In this document: positions 32,050-41,155 of the stretch, one piece after another
Layout: every line of letters begins with the position of its first letter
Numbering within the stretch: position 1 is the stretch's first letter
Origin: UBA5793 sp040255465
GTDB lineage: Bacteria; Planctomycetota; Phycisphaerae; Phycisphaerales; UBA5793
Direction: 5' to 3'
Length of the DNA: 64,000 nucleotides
Assembly: GCA_040255465.1 (NCBI GenBank)
Contig: JBDZVA010000009.1
Location: forward strand, 19,903 to 83,902
The notes under the pieces: model-generated
What the model saw: only the letters and a program-made list of their open reading frames with translations
Database searches by the model: none
What the model was told of the DNA's origin: nothing
Made by a program: the position numbers and the translations under genes

Positions 32050-34440
32050 TCATGGCAGTCGATACCCCTGGGCGGGCTTGGTGCTGGTCGGGATCTCGAC
32101 GCACTCGACATCGCCCTGCATGAGCAGTGTGGCGATGATCTGGTCGAAGTCGGCAAGTTTGCAATGCATCGCGCGCATGAGTTTGTTGCGAGCCATCATC
32201 CGATCCGGCGACTCGCGCAGCTTCTTCATCAGTTTCAGACACTCAGCGTGGAATGGGTTCTCCGCGACGTGGCCCGCGGCCATGAAGAGCATCCGCCGCG
32301 TCTGGTGCATCACGAGTTGCCGGGCCCACTTCACTGCATCGGTGTCAATGGACGGCGCGCGGGCATCGGCGCTGACGGCGTGGAGCAGCGCCAGTTTGCG
32401 CACCTGCTCGCTCACGCGTCCCCAGACCGTCGTACCAACGGCATCCTGCGATTCCTCGGCCCTGGCGTACTCGCTCTCGGCTTCTTCGCGCATCTCGACA
32501 AGCAGGCGTTTCGCGCCGGCGGTGTGCTCGACAATCTTCGGCGTGGGATGCCATTGTTCGAGGTTGCCCTTGCCCGGCGAGAACTCCGCCCACCACCGCG
32601 CCGTCTCGATGACGCGCTGCGGCAGGTCGCGAATGCTCGGCTCCTGACCGTTGCCACGCTGGCCCGCCTCGAGGATGAGCATGCGGGCGAAGAAGCCGTT
32701 GGTGAGCATGCGCTCGCTCAGCGCTTCGTAATAATGATTCGGGATGGCTGTGCCGAAGATGATCAGATTCGGTTGATCGATAACTCCCGGCGATTCCTTA
32801 CCCGCTTTGCGCCGCATGGGAAAGACGCTGTTGGACGAAGAATACATCGTCAGCAGTGTGCTCATGATCGCTTCGTGCCGGGCGTCCTTGGCCTTGTTGA
32901 TCGACTGAAGCATGCCGTCAATCTCGTCGGTCTGGAAGAGCATGCTCGGCTGCTTGAACAGCGCGTCCTGGATGCCCTCGCCCGAGGCGAATCGCTCCCC
33001 GAGGCTGCCCGACAAGCCGACCTCGTGGACGATGCGGGTGTTGACCTTGCGCGGCCAGTCCTTGCCGGCCGAGGAGTGCGCGAGTCCGAGCAGGTAGATG
33101 TTGGTGCGATTGTCGCCGTTGTCGCGCACCTTGCGCCCGGCGAGAAACGCCTGGAGCGCCAACGCACCACAGAAGGCGAGGACGAGATTCGGGTACGGCG
33201 CTGTTGCGAGGCAGAAGTCCATGACCTCGCCGACGAAGCCGGGCATGCGCAGCAACTCTGGTGGGAGCAGGCCGGGATCTGATGGAGCGGGCGCTGGTGG
33301 GAGCGACTCGTTTGACTTCGGCACTGATGGCGAGAGGATGCCCGACAGATTGACTCCGTCATGGGGCTGTCCGCGTGCGGCGTACTCGGGATCGAGCACA
33401 CGGCGCAGATCCGGCCAGGTGAAGTGCTCGCCGCGGTTGTGCTTGTTGCAGTAGGCGAGCATTCCGTCGTCGCCGACAAGCACGGCGATATCCGACGAAC
33501 CCGTGGAGACGATCTCGGGATCGATCGGGCAACGTTCGAGCAGGATCATCGTCTTCGTGCCGTTGCGGCGCACGCCCTTGACGGGTACGCCCCGCTGTTC
33601 GAGCCAGACGCGAACGCCATCGGGTGTTGACGGGAATCGCTCGATCCGGTCCGGCGGTGCGGACGGCGGAGGCGTGTCAGTCGCGACGAGTGCTTCGAGC
33701 AGCTCGACGGGCACGATGTGCATTTCGTCGGGCACACTGATCAACGCCGAACGACGGTGCGGCCGCGCGGAGATACCCTCGCTGCCCGCGAGGTCGTCAC
33801 CCTTGCGCGACATGGTGCCGATGATCTTCGTGATGCGGGCAGGGTTGTGAACCGAGCGGTCGACAACGATGCAATCATCATCGAAGTGATCGGCGATGGC
33901 CGCGAGGATGCGCCGCACGAGATCGGCATCATCCACGGGCAGGTCGATCCGATAGAGCAGGTGGTAGCCATTGCCGGACATCGCGACGACTGGCTCGGGC
34001 CAGCCGAGAGTGGACAGGAACACATAGATGGCGCTGGCCCGCTGCCGCGCGAGTTCGATTTCTTCATCGGTCGAACTCACGCCGCTGGGCCGCACGGGAT
34101 CGACATCGATCAAGAACCAGCGTCGTGCGAGGATGTCGCCGTCGGCAGTGGTTTCCGGCGCGCGGCGCTTGAGACGGTTGGTGGCGCGGGCGAGCAGGTC
34201 GGATCTGACGGGATTGAGCGTGACGTAGACGCCCGGCGCCAGGCCGCTCTCGTCGAGTTCGGCTATCAGCCCAGCGGCCGCCTCGATCGACGCGTGCGTG
34301 AAGTAGCCGCTCACCGTGCTCGTGTATGTCGCGCCACGCCGCTCCAAGCACTTGGGTGCGCGCACCTCGAACACGTCACCCGCTTGGACAAGCAGGCTGA
34401 GGAATCGAGTGATCTCGGCGGCGACGGCGTCTCTGGTCAA
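32050..34440 (-). CDS. PrimPol-like / DUF3987 primase-helicase
   Basis: 796 aa from TTG34440: GGAGGTGCC precedes it and the TTGA overlaps the helicase stop; no better start exists. The N-terminal half is an archaeo-eukaryotic-type primase (RRWFLIDVDPVRPSG with catalytic Asp pair, SGNGYHLLYRIDLP, NPARITKIIGTMSRKGD). The C-terminal half is a DUF3987-type ATPase with a Walker A-like GLAHSSAGKDWPRK and FQTDEIDGML as Walker B. This two-part enzyme should initiate phage DNA synthesis. It sits between the iteron region and the DEAH helicase. Confidence 0.86.
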   Translation of the reverse strand: MTRDAVAAEITRFLSLLVQAGDVFEVRAPKCLERRGATYTSTVSGYFTHASIEAAAGLIAELDESGLAPGVYVTLNPVRSDLLARATNRLKRRAPETTADGDILARRWFLIDVDPVRPSGVSSTDEEIELARQRASAIYVFLSTLGWPEPVVAMSGNGYHLLYRIDLPVDDADLVRRILAAIADHFDDDCIVVDRSVHNPARITKIIGTMSRKGDDLAGSEGISARPHRRSALISVPDEMHIVPVELLEALVATDTPPPSAPPDRIERFPSTPDGVRVWLEQRGVPVKGVRRNGTKTMILLERCPIDPEIVSTGSSDIAVLVGDDGMLAYCNKHNRGEHFTWPDLRRVLDPEYAARGQPHDGVNLSGILSPSVPKSNESLPPAPAPSDPGLLPPELLRMPGFVGEVMDFCLATAPYPNLVLAFCGALALQAFLAGRKVRDNGDNRTNIYLLGLAHSSAGKDWPRKVNTRIVHEVGLSGSLGERFASGEGIQDALFKQPSMLFQTDEIDGMLQSINKAKDARHEAIMSTLLTMYSSSNSVFPMRRKAGKESPGVIDQPNLIIFGTAIPNHYYEALSERMLTNGFFARMLILEAGQRGNGQEPSIRDLPQRVIETARWWAEFSPGKGNLEQWHPTPKIVEHTAGAKRLLVEMREEAESEYARAEESQDAVGTTVWGRVSEQVRKLALLHAVSADARAPSIDTDAVKWARQLVMHQTRRMLFMAAGHVAENPFHAECLKLMKKLRESPDRMMARNKLMRAMHCKLADFDQIIATLLMQGDVECVEIPTSTKPAQGYRLP

Positions 34441-36116
34441 AACGGCACCTCCGACTCGGAGAGCCCGTCCGGCAGTGAGGCGTACTGTGCCGCGCCCTCG
34501 TCGGTGTCGATGCGCGGGGGTTTCGGACCGAGGACATGACCGACGACCTCGTCGTATCTGCTGCCGGGTTTCCGCCGGATCGTGATGCTCAGCGTCGGGG
34601 CCAGCGTCCCGCACCGCGCCAGGTCGACGGCTTCGTCGATCGTGTCGGGCACGGGTTCGTTCGATCGCTGCCGCCACCAGGCTTCCGCCTTCCGTCGCGC
34701 ATAGCCGGTGTGCTCAAGGCAAATCCATTCGCTGAACGTCGTGGCGAACTGGCACTGGTAATAGACGCGCATCGACGGCGGCGCATTCGGGTCCCCGCGC
34801 TTGTGATGAACGTCGTACCAGACACCCGTCACTTCGTAGACGCTGTCCGCCACCTGGTCGGAGAGAATGCCCTCGCTCGTCGCCTCGGCATCATGTCCAT
34901 TCCGAGCGGGCGGCGGGAACTCGTACCCGCACTCCGGGCACGTCAGGTAGCCCGCGGAGATGATCGCGTGGCAGCCCGGGCACTCCTTCATCGGCGCCTT
35001 GCCGGCGCGCTCGATCGGCTCCTCGATGAGGAGGCAATCGACGGGCCCGTGGCGCATGATGTTGCCGCCGAAGTCAAGGACGAGGCAGTCTGACTTCTCC
35101 GGATGAAGGCGGAAGCCTCGGCCGACCATTTGATAGTACAGCCCGGGCGAGAGTGTCGGCCGCAGCATGGCGACGCAGTCGATTCCCGGGGCATCAAAAC
35201 CAGTCGTCAACACATTCACATTCGCGAGGTACTTCAACTCCCCGGCCTTGAATCGTTTGAGGAGTGCATTTCGCACGGGAACAGGTGTGTTGCCCTCTAC
35301 GAATCCGCACTCGACTCCATGGCGTTGCTTGAGGACTTCGACGACATGCTGGCCGTGACGGATGCCCGAAGTGAAGATCAATACTGAGCGCCGATTCGCA
35401 GTGTGTTCGATGATCTCGGCGCACGCAGCCTGCACGAGATCATCCACATCCATGACATCCTCAACTTCACCAGCAATGAACTCGCCTCCGCGGACGTGCA
35501 CAGTGCTCATGTCGGCGCGTGCGAGGCCCGCCTTGGTGCGCAGTGGACAGAGGTAGCCCTGGACGATCAGTTCGCGCACACCGATCTCGAAGCACACATC
35601 GTTGAGGATGTGGTCCGGGGCGCAGATCGTCCCGGTCTTCATGCGGAATGGGGTCGCAGTCAGACCGATGACACGCACACGAGGGTTGACGACCCTGGCC
35701 TCATTGATGAACTGCCGGTACATCCCCTCGCCATCGGGCGGAATGAGATGGGCCTCATCAACGATGATCAGATCAACCGGGCCGAGATCGCACGCCTTCT
35801 GGTAGATCGATTGAATGCCGGCGATCGTGATCGCGTAGTTCAACTCGCGCCGCCGCAGACCGGCCGAGTACAAACCGACGGGCAAGTCGGTGGCGATAGT
35901 GCGGAGTTTGTCGAGGGCCTGCTCGAGCAGTTCCTTCACATGCGCCAGAATCAGGACACGACCGTTCCAGTTGCTGACAGCATCGCGGCAGATCGTCGCC
36001 ATGACCGGGGTTTTCCCGCCTGCGGTCGGGATGACCACACACGGGTGGTCATCGCGCTGACGCAGGAACTCGTATACCGCATCGACCGCCGCGCGCTGAT
36101 AGGGGCGCAGTTCCAT
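34437..36116 (-). CDS. Superfamily II DEAH-type helicase
   Basis: 559 aa from ATG36116 (TGATG overlap with the previous stop). Motifs: Q-like LRPYQRAAVDAV, I IPTAGGKT, II IIVDEAHLI, III IGLTATPFR, later LIFTSGIRHGQHVVEVL, FVEGNTPVPVR, TTGFDAPGIDCV and motif VI QMVGRGFRLHP. A zinc knuckle CPGCHAIISAGYLTCPECGYEFP (~405-430) follows, then a C-terminal domain of unknown role. Similar to phage replication-fork helicases of the RAD25/UvsW-like group. Expected to work with the primase and DUF669/Sak4 genes. Confidence 0.9.
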   Translation of the reverse strand: MELRPYQRAAVDAVYEFLRQRDDHPCVVIPTAGGKTPVMATICRDAVSNWNGRVLILAHVKELLEQALDKLRTIATDLPVGLYSAGLRRRELNYAITIAGIQSIYQKACDLGPVDLIIVDEAHLIPPDGEGMYRQFINEARVVNPRVRVIGLTATPFRMKTGTICAPDHILNDVCFEIGVRELIVQGYLCPLRTKAGLARADMSTVHVRGGEFIAGEVEDVMDVDDLVQAACAEIIEHTANRRSVLIFTSGIRHGQHVVEVLKQRHGVECGFVEGNTPVPVRNALLKRFKAGELKYLANVNVLTTGFDAPGIDCVAMLRPTLSPGLYYQMVGRGFRLHPEKSDCLVLDFGGNIMRHGPVDCLLIEEPIERAGKAPMKECPGCHAIISAGYLTCPECGYEFPPPARNGHDAEATSEGILSDQVADSVYEVTGVWYDVHHKRGDPNAPPSMRVYYQCQFATTFSEWICLEHTGYARRKAEAWWRQRSNEPVPDTIDEAVDLARCGTLAPTLSITIRRKPGSRYDEVVGHVLGPKPPRIDTDEGAAQYASLPDGLSESEVPF

Positions 36117-36436
36117 CAGGCGATCGCCTCCTGCGCAGCGCGCACGCTGGCCATCAGCGCCGGCAGATCCTCGGCGGCCAAACAAATCATGCATTTGGAT
36201 CGGCGGCGACGGAAGATGATGACCGGCACACGCCGGCCCGCGGATTTCTGCAACTTCTTCCACGTGTTCCAGAACTGAGGGCACGGCGTCTGCAGTTCCT
36301 CTGCATGCACACCCGGCAGATGCGCTTCGTGATCATCCAAACCGATCGCCGCGGCCGTGTCACGCGCTGACTCACGGACTTCGCGCAACACGGCCGCGTC
36401 GGCCACTCCGTTCGAACTCGCTGCGGACCTGGGCAT
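36116..36436 (-). CDS. Hypothetical replication-block protein
   Basis: 106 aa from ATG36436, sharing one base with the upstream stop (TGATG), with GAGGAAG before it. Centre WNTWKKLQKSAGRRVPVIIFRRRRSKCMICL suggests a small basic fold, possibly DNA-binding. No family recognised. Coupling to the DUF669 and helicase genes places it in DNA replication or recombination. Confidence 0.55.
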   Translation of the reverse strand: MPRSAASSNGVADAAVLREVRESARDTAAAIGLDDHEAHLPGVHAEELQTPCPQFWNTWKKLQKSAGRRVPVIIFRRRRSKCMICLAAEDLPALMASVRAAQEAIA

Positions 36437-36903
36437 CACTTCCTCGCCCAGGGTGGGGTGCTGCCGGGGGCGTTGGAGGCGGTTGTGCCTGCCAGTGCTG
36501 CGCCGGAGTCGCGTTTCGCGTAGCCCTTCACAGTGTTCGTGAGTTCGCCGGTGTCGTCGCGCTTCTTGAGACCGACGCTCACAATGAGTGGCAGGTTGTG
36601 CAGTTCCGCCGAATCTCGCGGTGCCATCACACTCACGGCGCGACAGATCGATGACAACGTCCCGCGCGCAATCTTGACCGTCTGCTCGCTGGGATGCTTG
36701 ATGACGAGACGATCCCAGATCTTGCGCCCCTTGTGCGGACCATCGAGGATGTCGAGTTCGAGTTGGAGGTACTCGCCCTTGCCGTTCCGGGTCGGCTTGA
36801 TCTCAGAGGCGACGATGATGGCGAGGTACTTGCCCGCGGGAATGGGATCGAAGTTGGTGTTCGGTTCGACTTCGTTGGCGTCAAATCCATTGAGATGTGC
36901 CAT
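36436..36903 (-). CDS. DUF669 protein (ssDNA-binding-like)
   Basis: 155 aa. DUF669 pattern: FDPIPAGKYLAIIVASEIKP, NGKGEYLQLELDILDGPHKGR and IWDRLVIKHPSEQTVKIARG. DUF669 genes sit beside Sak4-like ATPases in many phages, where they probably encode an OB-fold single-strand-binding protein. The C-terminal tail is disordered and ends in PPWARK. Confidence 0.82.
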   Translation of the reverse strand: MAHLNGFDANEVEPNTNFDPIPAGKYLAIIVASEIKPTRNGKGEYLQLELDILDGPHKGRKIWDRLVIKHPSEQTVKIARGTLSSICRAVSVMAPRDSAELHNLPLIVSVGLKKRDDTGELTNTVKGYAKRDSGAALAGTTASNAPGSTPPWARK

Positions 36904-36909
36904 GGTGGG

Positions 36910-37698
36910 TTACGTTCCTTGTTCAGAGGTGGAAGTAGGATCAGTGGAAGCGAGAGGGTTCTCGCCGCGGACGAACGAGGCATAGAGCCGGTAGTCGAGC
37001 GGGAACTCCTCGGGGAGATTGAGACGGTTCTTGGCGACGTGCGCTGGGCGCTCGGCGGTGCGGATGATGCGTTCGCCCGTCCCGATGCCCTGGGTGCGCT
37101 TGCGATCGAACCCCTCAGTCGTCGTCTTGGTCAGGACGCGATAGGTCGCGAAGAGGACTTCGTCACACCACTCCTGCACCAGAGCCGATGCCTGCTTCTG
37201 CAGGCGCGGCGTGTAGCGGTCGTAGGCATCGGTTTCGGGGTTATTGAATTTCTCGATCTGGGCATGCGCGATCAGAACGACCTGCATGCCGTGCTGTGAA
37301 CGCAGCGCATCGAGCCCGGCAAGCACTTCGCGCCACTGGCTGAGCGCGAAGACGTAGCCCTTCGCATAACCGATGTCCTCGATCGACTCGACGCCGCGCT
37401 CGGCGCAGACCTCGGCGAAGATGAGCCGCTCGAGCCAGTCGAGGGAGTCGATCACGACGGTGCGGTACTCGTGCGGCTCTGAGTAGAGCGCCGACAGTGA
37501 CGCGAGCACATCGGCGTAACGTGTCGCCAGGGGGAATCGATCGACTTCGAGGTCGTTGATGCCCTCTTCAGTTTGGATGAAGATCGGCTTCTCCGCCATG
37601 GCGCCGAACGTGCTCTTGCCAACGCCATGGACTCCGTAGAGCAGGACACGGCGCGGCAACTGGTTGCGGCCCTTCTGGATCGTTTTGAGCGAGGTCAT
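36910..37698 (-). CDS. Sak4-like RecA-fold ATPase (AAA_24)
   Basis: 262 aa. Walker A LLYGVHGVGKST near residue 25, Walker B YRTVVIDSLDWLERL, and QVVLIAHAQIEKF follow the pattern of the phage AAA_24/Sak4 group of single-strand annealing recombinases. It acts with DUF669 in recombination-coupled replication. Only the motifs were read; the substrate is inferred from the family. Confidence 0.85.
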   Translation of the reverse strand: MTSLKTIQKGRNQLPRRVLLYGVHGVGKSTFGAMAEKPIFIQTEEGINDLEVDRFPLATRYADVLASLSALYSEPHEYRTVVIDSLDWLERLIFAEVCAERGVESIEDIGYAKGYVFALSQWREVLAGLDALRSQHGMQVVLIAHAQIEKFNNPETDAYDRYTPRLQKQASALVQEWCDEVLFATYRVLTKTTTEGFDRKRTQGIGTGERIIRTAERPAHVAKNRLNLPEEFPLDYRLYASFVRGENPLASTDPTSTSEQGT

Positions 37699-37721
37699 TT
37701 GGGTTCGATCTCCTCTGGGTT

Positions 37722-38033
37722 TCAGCCGGCAGCGGCGGTCGGTTCGGGTTGAGGTGTGATGGGTTGGGAAGTTCGGCGCACGTGGAACGCGTCCTCGCCG
37801 AACTCGCGGGTGATGAACGCGGTGAAGATGCGGACGACGGCCTCGCCGGACGTGGTGCGACCATCGAGGAGCACGATGCGTTTGTCGGAATCGAGGTGAT
37901 ACGCGACCTCAGTGCGGACGCACGCTTCGCCAAACAGCCCCTGCGCGGCGAGAATGGCCAGCTGAAGTGTGGCTTCGATTTCAGTGAGGTCGGCCTGCCT
38001 CTCAAACTCGAACCGGAAGACACTCTGGTTCAT
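37722..38033 (-). CDS. Hypothetical protein
   Basis: 103 aa, GAGGAG in its leader, 23 bp before the Sak4-like gene. Compact alpha/beta: FRFEFERQADLTEIEATLQLAIL, EVAYHLDSDKRIVLLDGRTT, RIFTAFITREFGEDAFHVRR. No family recognised. A very stable hairpin lies 32 bp upstream of its start. Confidence 0.65.
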   Translation of the reverse strand: MNQSVFRFEFERQADLTEIEATLQLAILAAQGLFGEACVRTEVAYHLDSDKRIVLLDGRTTSGEAVVRIFTAFITREFGEDAFHVRRTSQPITPQPEPTAAAG

Positions 38034-38065
38034 GAACTGGACTCCTCAGTGGGTGCTTCGGACGC

Positions 38066-38116
38066 GGGGCGCTCACACCGGGACTGGCAACAGTCCCGTG
38101 CACGTGTGAGCGCCCC
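38066..38116 (-). repeat. Long bulged hairpin with GNRA tetraloop, possible RNA control element
   Basis: GGGGCGCTCACAC (38066-38078) pairs perfectly with GTGTGAGCGCCCC (38104-38116). Inside, CGGGACTG pairs with CAGTCCCG around GCAA (38087-38090), leaving a five-base bulge TGCAC on one side only. On the minus strand, which is transcribed, the stem comes between the sigma-factor stop and the ribosome site of the 103-aa gene, with no U-tract, so it is not a typical terminator. An attenuator, processing site or protein-binding RNA hairpin is possible. Confidence 0.5.
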
Positions 38117-38152
38117 TTGGTCCACTATGCCAATCCCGGCGCGGTTGCCCGC

Positions 38153-38752
38153 TCAGTCAGCGGAAAGGTCCGGATCTTCGAAATGCCGGCGCATGCGCCG
38201 CAGCGCGTTGTCGATCTGTCGACGCGACACGTTGCGATCGAGGCGCTGGCTCCAGGCGCGTGCGGCGCTGGCGACTCCGTGCTCCGCCACGTGATGGAGC
38301 AGTTCGCGCTCCTCGGCTGTGAGTTGGCTCAATCCATGGCGAACGCGCTCCTGGAGCATGAGCAGATCGAGTGGAGTGGGGCGGGTTCGGAACGTGTGCC
38401 GCCGGGCATCCGACTCGCCGAGGAGGTCGGTCAGCGGCGTGGTGTCCCCGTCGCACTCGATGGTGGTCGTCTCGATCGAGAGGGTCGCGAAGCCGTTCCA
38501 TCGCTTGTGGCGCTGGCGGCGGCGCAGTTCCATGCCGACCCAACTCTTCAGAGCGTCGGTGACGAACGCCTCGATCGTCCCGCGCATGGGATCGAAGAGG
38601 TGGGCTTTGCGCCACAGATACAGACGCATGTCCTGCTGGTAGTCATCGAGGTCCGATCGGGACGAGTCCGATCGTCGACAGAGGCTGCTGGCTTTGATCC
38701 TGATGAGTTGGGCGGTGAATGGGTGATTGACGACGTCTTGGCGTGAGGCCAT
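38153..38752 (-). CDS. Phage sigma-70-like factor
   Basis: 199 aa. Region 2-like part (SDLDDYQQDMRLYLWRKAHLFDP, IEAFVTDALKSWVGMELRRRQRHKRW) with the charged helix of core binding and -10 recognition, and region 4-like part (LSQLTAEERELLHHVAEHGVASAARAWSQRLDRNVSRRQIDNAL, about 135-180). Most likely redirects RNA polymerase to prophage genes. It is the first gene of the leftward replication block; a ~207-bp gap separates it from the unknown pair ending at 38960. Confidence 0.8.
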   Translation of the reverse strand: MASRQDVVNHPFTAQLIRIKASSLCRRSDSSRSDLDDYQQDMRLYLWRKAHLFDPMRGTIEAFVTDALKSWVGMELRRRQRHKRWNGFATLSIETTTIECDGDTTPLTDLLGESDARRHTFRTRPTPLDLLMLQERVRHGLSQLTAEERELLHHVAEHGVASAARAWSQRLDRNVSRRQIDNALRRMRRHFEDPDLSAD

Positions 38753-38959
38753 CGGATTGCTCCGAGGCCGATCTCGAGGCTCCCAGGCCAGTCGCCGTCA
38801 CACTAGAAACTGCGCCGCGACAACATGCCGCGAAAAAACACAGGTGCGTCCGGAGACTGGCTGGTTATGAGCCAACCGGCCTCGGACGCAGCCCGTGCTG
38901 TCGCGGTTTTGGAGGGTTGAGCATCGCGGCGGGAAACTGGCCGCGCGCTCTAAGTGGTG

Positions 38960-39937
38960 CTAATGCGGTTGTTTGCCGTACTGCGACATTTTCTTTGACC
39001 TGTCGCGAGTTTGCGACGCGACAGTTCTGGCCACGGAGGGAGAGTCATGCGGTTGTGTGACCGCTTTGATACCGCCAGTACGCTGCACAGCGCGCCGAAC
39101 GGCGTCTTTGGTGACTCTGCTCTCTGTCTGTTCGGTTAGTTCGTCAGCGGCCTTTCGAAACGAACCGTGCTGCCGGTACGCAGCGATCAGTGCCTCGTCC
39201 GAAACGAACGACTTGATCTCCTGTTTCACAGCGCGCTGGATGATCCGCCGACCTGTGCGATCGGTCCCGATGGCGTGCGCTGAGGCATTGAGACGATCGG
39301 TCTCTGCAACTGCCTCGGCCATGGCCATGGTGTCGAGTGCGATGCGGTCATCTTCAATGCGTGCGACTTGAGACAAGACGATCACGGGCGGGATGCGTTG
39401 TGGCCATAGGCGATCGTCGGGGACATCGTGGGGAACGAGCACGATATCGCGTCCATGCGTTCCGACATGAGCCACAATCTGCGCTGCGTCATCATCAGTC
39501 AGGCGCACGGCGAGCAACACTTCTCGAGTGCCATCCTGCCATTTCATCCGTCCGAGGCGCCAAAGACGGCCGGGCACGAGCGCCTTGGCGTTGTGCAGTC
39601 CGATGGATTTCGCGATCAGGTTGGCCAGCGACTCGAGATCGACCCGCCATCCGCCGCACATCTCTGCGGCGATCTCCGTGCGCAAAGATTCGGGACATGG
39701 AATGAAGAATCGACGGCGCCCGTCGGGCTCCTCCCGGACCGTGACGAGTTCAGTGTGCGAATCGACGCAGTTGGGACACGGTGCCATGAGCCCGCCAGCC
39801 GATGCGCGAAGCAAGCCGAGTTCCTGGAACAGCGTCAAACCACCGGGCGGCCATGTACGGACTTCGGCGTAGTCGAACGCCCGGCCGACATCGTCGGCCG
39901 CGACGAGCAGGAGTAGGAGGAGTTCATCAGTTGTCAC
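38960..39937 (-). CDS. Unknown protein B of the sigma-54-controlled pair
   Basis: 325 aa, unrecognised. It starts TTDELLLLLLVAADDVGRAF. A Cys/His set near residues 54-86 (CPNCVDSH ... FFIPCPE) looks like a zinc site. A long middle alpha/beta region with LAVRLTDDDAAQIVAHVG follows, and the end carries an HTH-like part (ALIAAYRQHGSFRKAADEL, VTKDAVRRAVQR). It overlaps the 393-aa gene by 11 bp and must be co-transcribed from the sigma-54 promoter at 41156-41170. Likely a DNA- or RNA-binding partner of that gene; no family known to me fits. Confidence 0.75.
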   Translation of the reverse strand: MTTDELLLLLLVAADDVGRAFDYAEVRTWPPGGLTLFQELGLLRASAGGLMAPCPNCVDSHTELVTVREEPDGRRRFFIPCPESLRTEIAAEMCGGWRVDLESLANLIAKSIGLHNAKALVPGRLWRLGRMKWQDGTREVLLAVRLTDDDAAQIVAHVGTHGRDIVLVPHDVPDDRLWPQRIPPVIVLSQVARIEDDRIALDTMAMAEAVAETDRLNASAHAIGTDRTGRRIIQRAVKQEIKSFVSDEALIAAYRQHGSFRKAADELTEQTESRVTKDAVRRAVQRTGGIKAVTQPHDSPSVARTVASQTRDRSKKMSQYGKQPH

Positions 39938-41108
39938 GGGTCACCTCCCACAGGCGAAGGCACCGCTCGCCGACAACACGCTGCTCGTCGGGCTTGTGTT
40001 TGAGATCACACGAATTCGGGGCTGTGACGTTGAAGGTCAGCGTCTGTTGTCGCCCTTTGCCGTCGCTCAGAAACTTGAGCGAGAAACTCGCCTGCGTGAC
40101 CCGCGTTCCTTCGCTGGTCGATCCGGGCTTGATATGGCGTGCGATCTTGTGATGGATGTCGTTGGGAGGTCCCTTGGTATCCGCCTTGACTTCGACGTAC
40201 CCGCCACTGCCTCGCGGCGAGAAGCGCAGGCGGGTGATTCGGGCTTCTTCGACAAGGTCGGCAGGATCTGTCGGAAGCGCGAAGTTCGGATTGAGCAACT
40301 GGTCGAGGTAGTAGGACGGGCGAATCGGATCCGCTGGATCAACCTCCTCATCGAGCACCGCACGACAGAAATGCACCTGGAGCGGAGCCCACACCTTCTG
40401 ACCGCCCTGCGCAAAGAGTTCAAGTGAACCCTCATCACGGTTGTAGACGAAGACAACTTCGAACGCATACCGATCCGCGCGGACCGTTGGTTCGTCACCG
40501 CCCTCCTCAAAGACCAGGTGCTTGTCGGGATAGTCATCGAGGTAGGCGAAGAAGTAGTCAGCATTGCCGGCCCGCTGATAGTGCACGACCTTGCACTGCC
40601 GACCTCGCAGTTGAGTCGGGCCGTAGAACGACGTGAGTGCATCGGCGAGCGCCTGCCGCAGCGCGTCATCGACCGCGAGTTCGAGTTTTGGAAGGCTGTT
40701 GCGCTTGATCCAATACCGGCCGGCCGACAGTGCATCGGCGCGGGCGAAGAGTGCCGCCTCATGGAACCCTTCCGGGATGTGGAGATAAACCCACATCGCC
40801 TTGTCGTGGCGGCTCACTTGTGCACGGAACTCCTCGGCACGTTGCGGGCAGCGCCAGATGAGTTCTTCGGCGAGCACCGCCAGTCCGCGGTGATCGGCGA
40901 GTTCGTTGATGTCGCGCATGATCAGTTGGATCTGCTGTCGCTTCTCGTCCGGCAGCGCCAACAGCGCCTGAAACACCGGCTCGATCTTGTGCTCCGTGAG
41001 TTCATCCCACGGCAGATCGACGAGTTCACCTCGCCGGTTGAAGAACTCGCGGAGCAGGGGATTGGCGATGTGCTTGAGCACCTTGCGGGGGTCAAATGAC
41101 TTGGCCAT
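39927..41108 (-). CDS. Unknown protein A of the sigma-54-controlled pair
   Basis: 393 aa from ATG41108 (weak AGGA site); the longer reading to 41171 would begin upstream of the mapped promoter region and is rejected. N-terminal helical part SFDPRKVLKHIANPLLREFF and IMRDINELADHRGLAVLAEEL, then a large beta-rich C-terminal region (AYLDDYPDKHLVFEEGGDEP, LRFSPRGSGGYVEVKADTKG). No motif of a nuclease, kinase or ATPase is visible. It is the first gene after a near-consensus sigma-54 promoter and divergent from the activator, so it is probably the main output of that regulator. Confidence 0.8.
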   Translation of the reverse strand: MAKSFDPRKVLKHIANPLLREFFNRRGELVDLPWDELTEHKIEPVFQALLALPDEKRQQIQLIMRDINELADHRGLAVLAEELIWRCPQRAEEFRAQVSRHDKAMWVYLHIPEGFHEAALFARADALSAGRYWIKRNSLPKLELAVDDALRQALADALTSFYGPTQLRGRQCKVVHYQRAGNADYFFAYLDDYPDKHLVFEEGGDEPTVRADRYAFEVVFVYNRDEGSLELFAQGGQKVWAPLQVHFCRAVLDEEVDPADPIRPSYYLDQLLNPNFALPTDPADLVEEARITRLRFSPRGSGGYVEVKADTKGPPNDIHHKIARHIKPGSTSEGTRVTQASFSLKFLSDGKGRQQTLTFNVTAPNSCDLKHKPDEQRVVGERCLRLWEVTRDN

Positions 41109-41155
41109 GGCTTGTATTCCTGTGCAAAAGGGGAGGAAGAACTGGCGAGTCCAGT

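Noticed and set aside
31529..32242. Long version of the Cys-rich 79-aa gene
   Set aside because: The extension runs through the iterons and is compositionally unlike protein; ATG31768 has a near-ideal ribosome site.
32005..33282. 425-codon plus-strand frame over the primase gene and iterons
   Set aside because: Opposite to PrimPol/DUF3987 motifs and spans the gene-free iteron region; no ribosome site.
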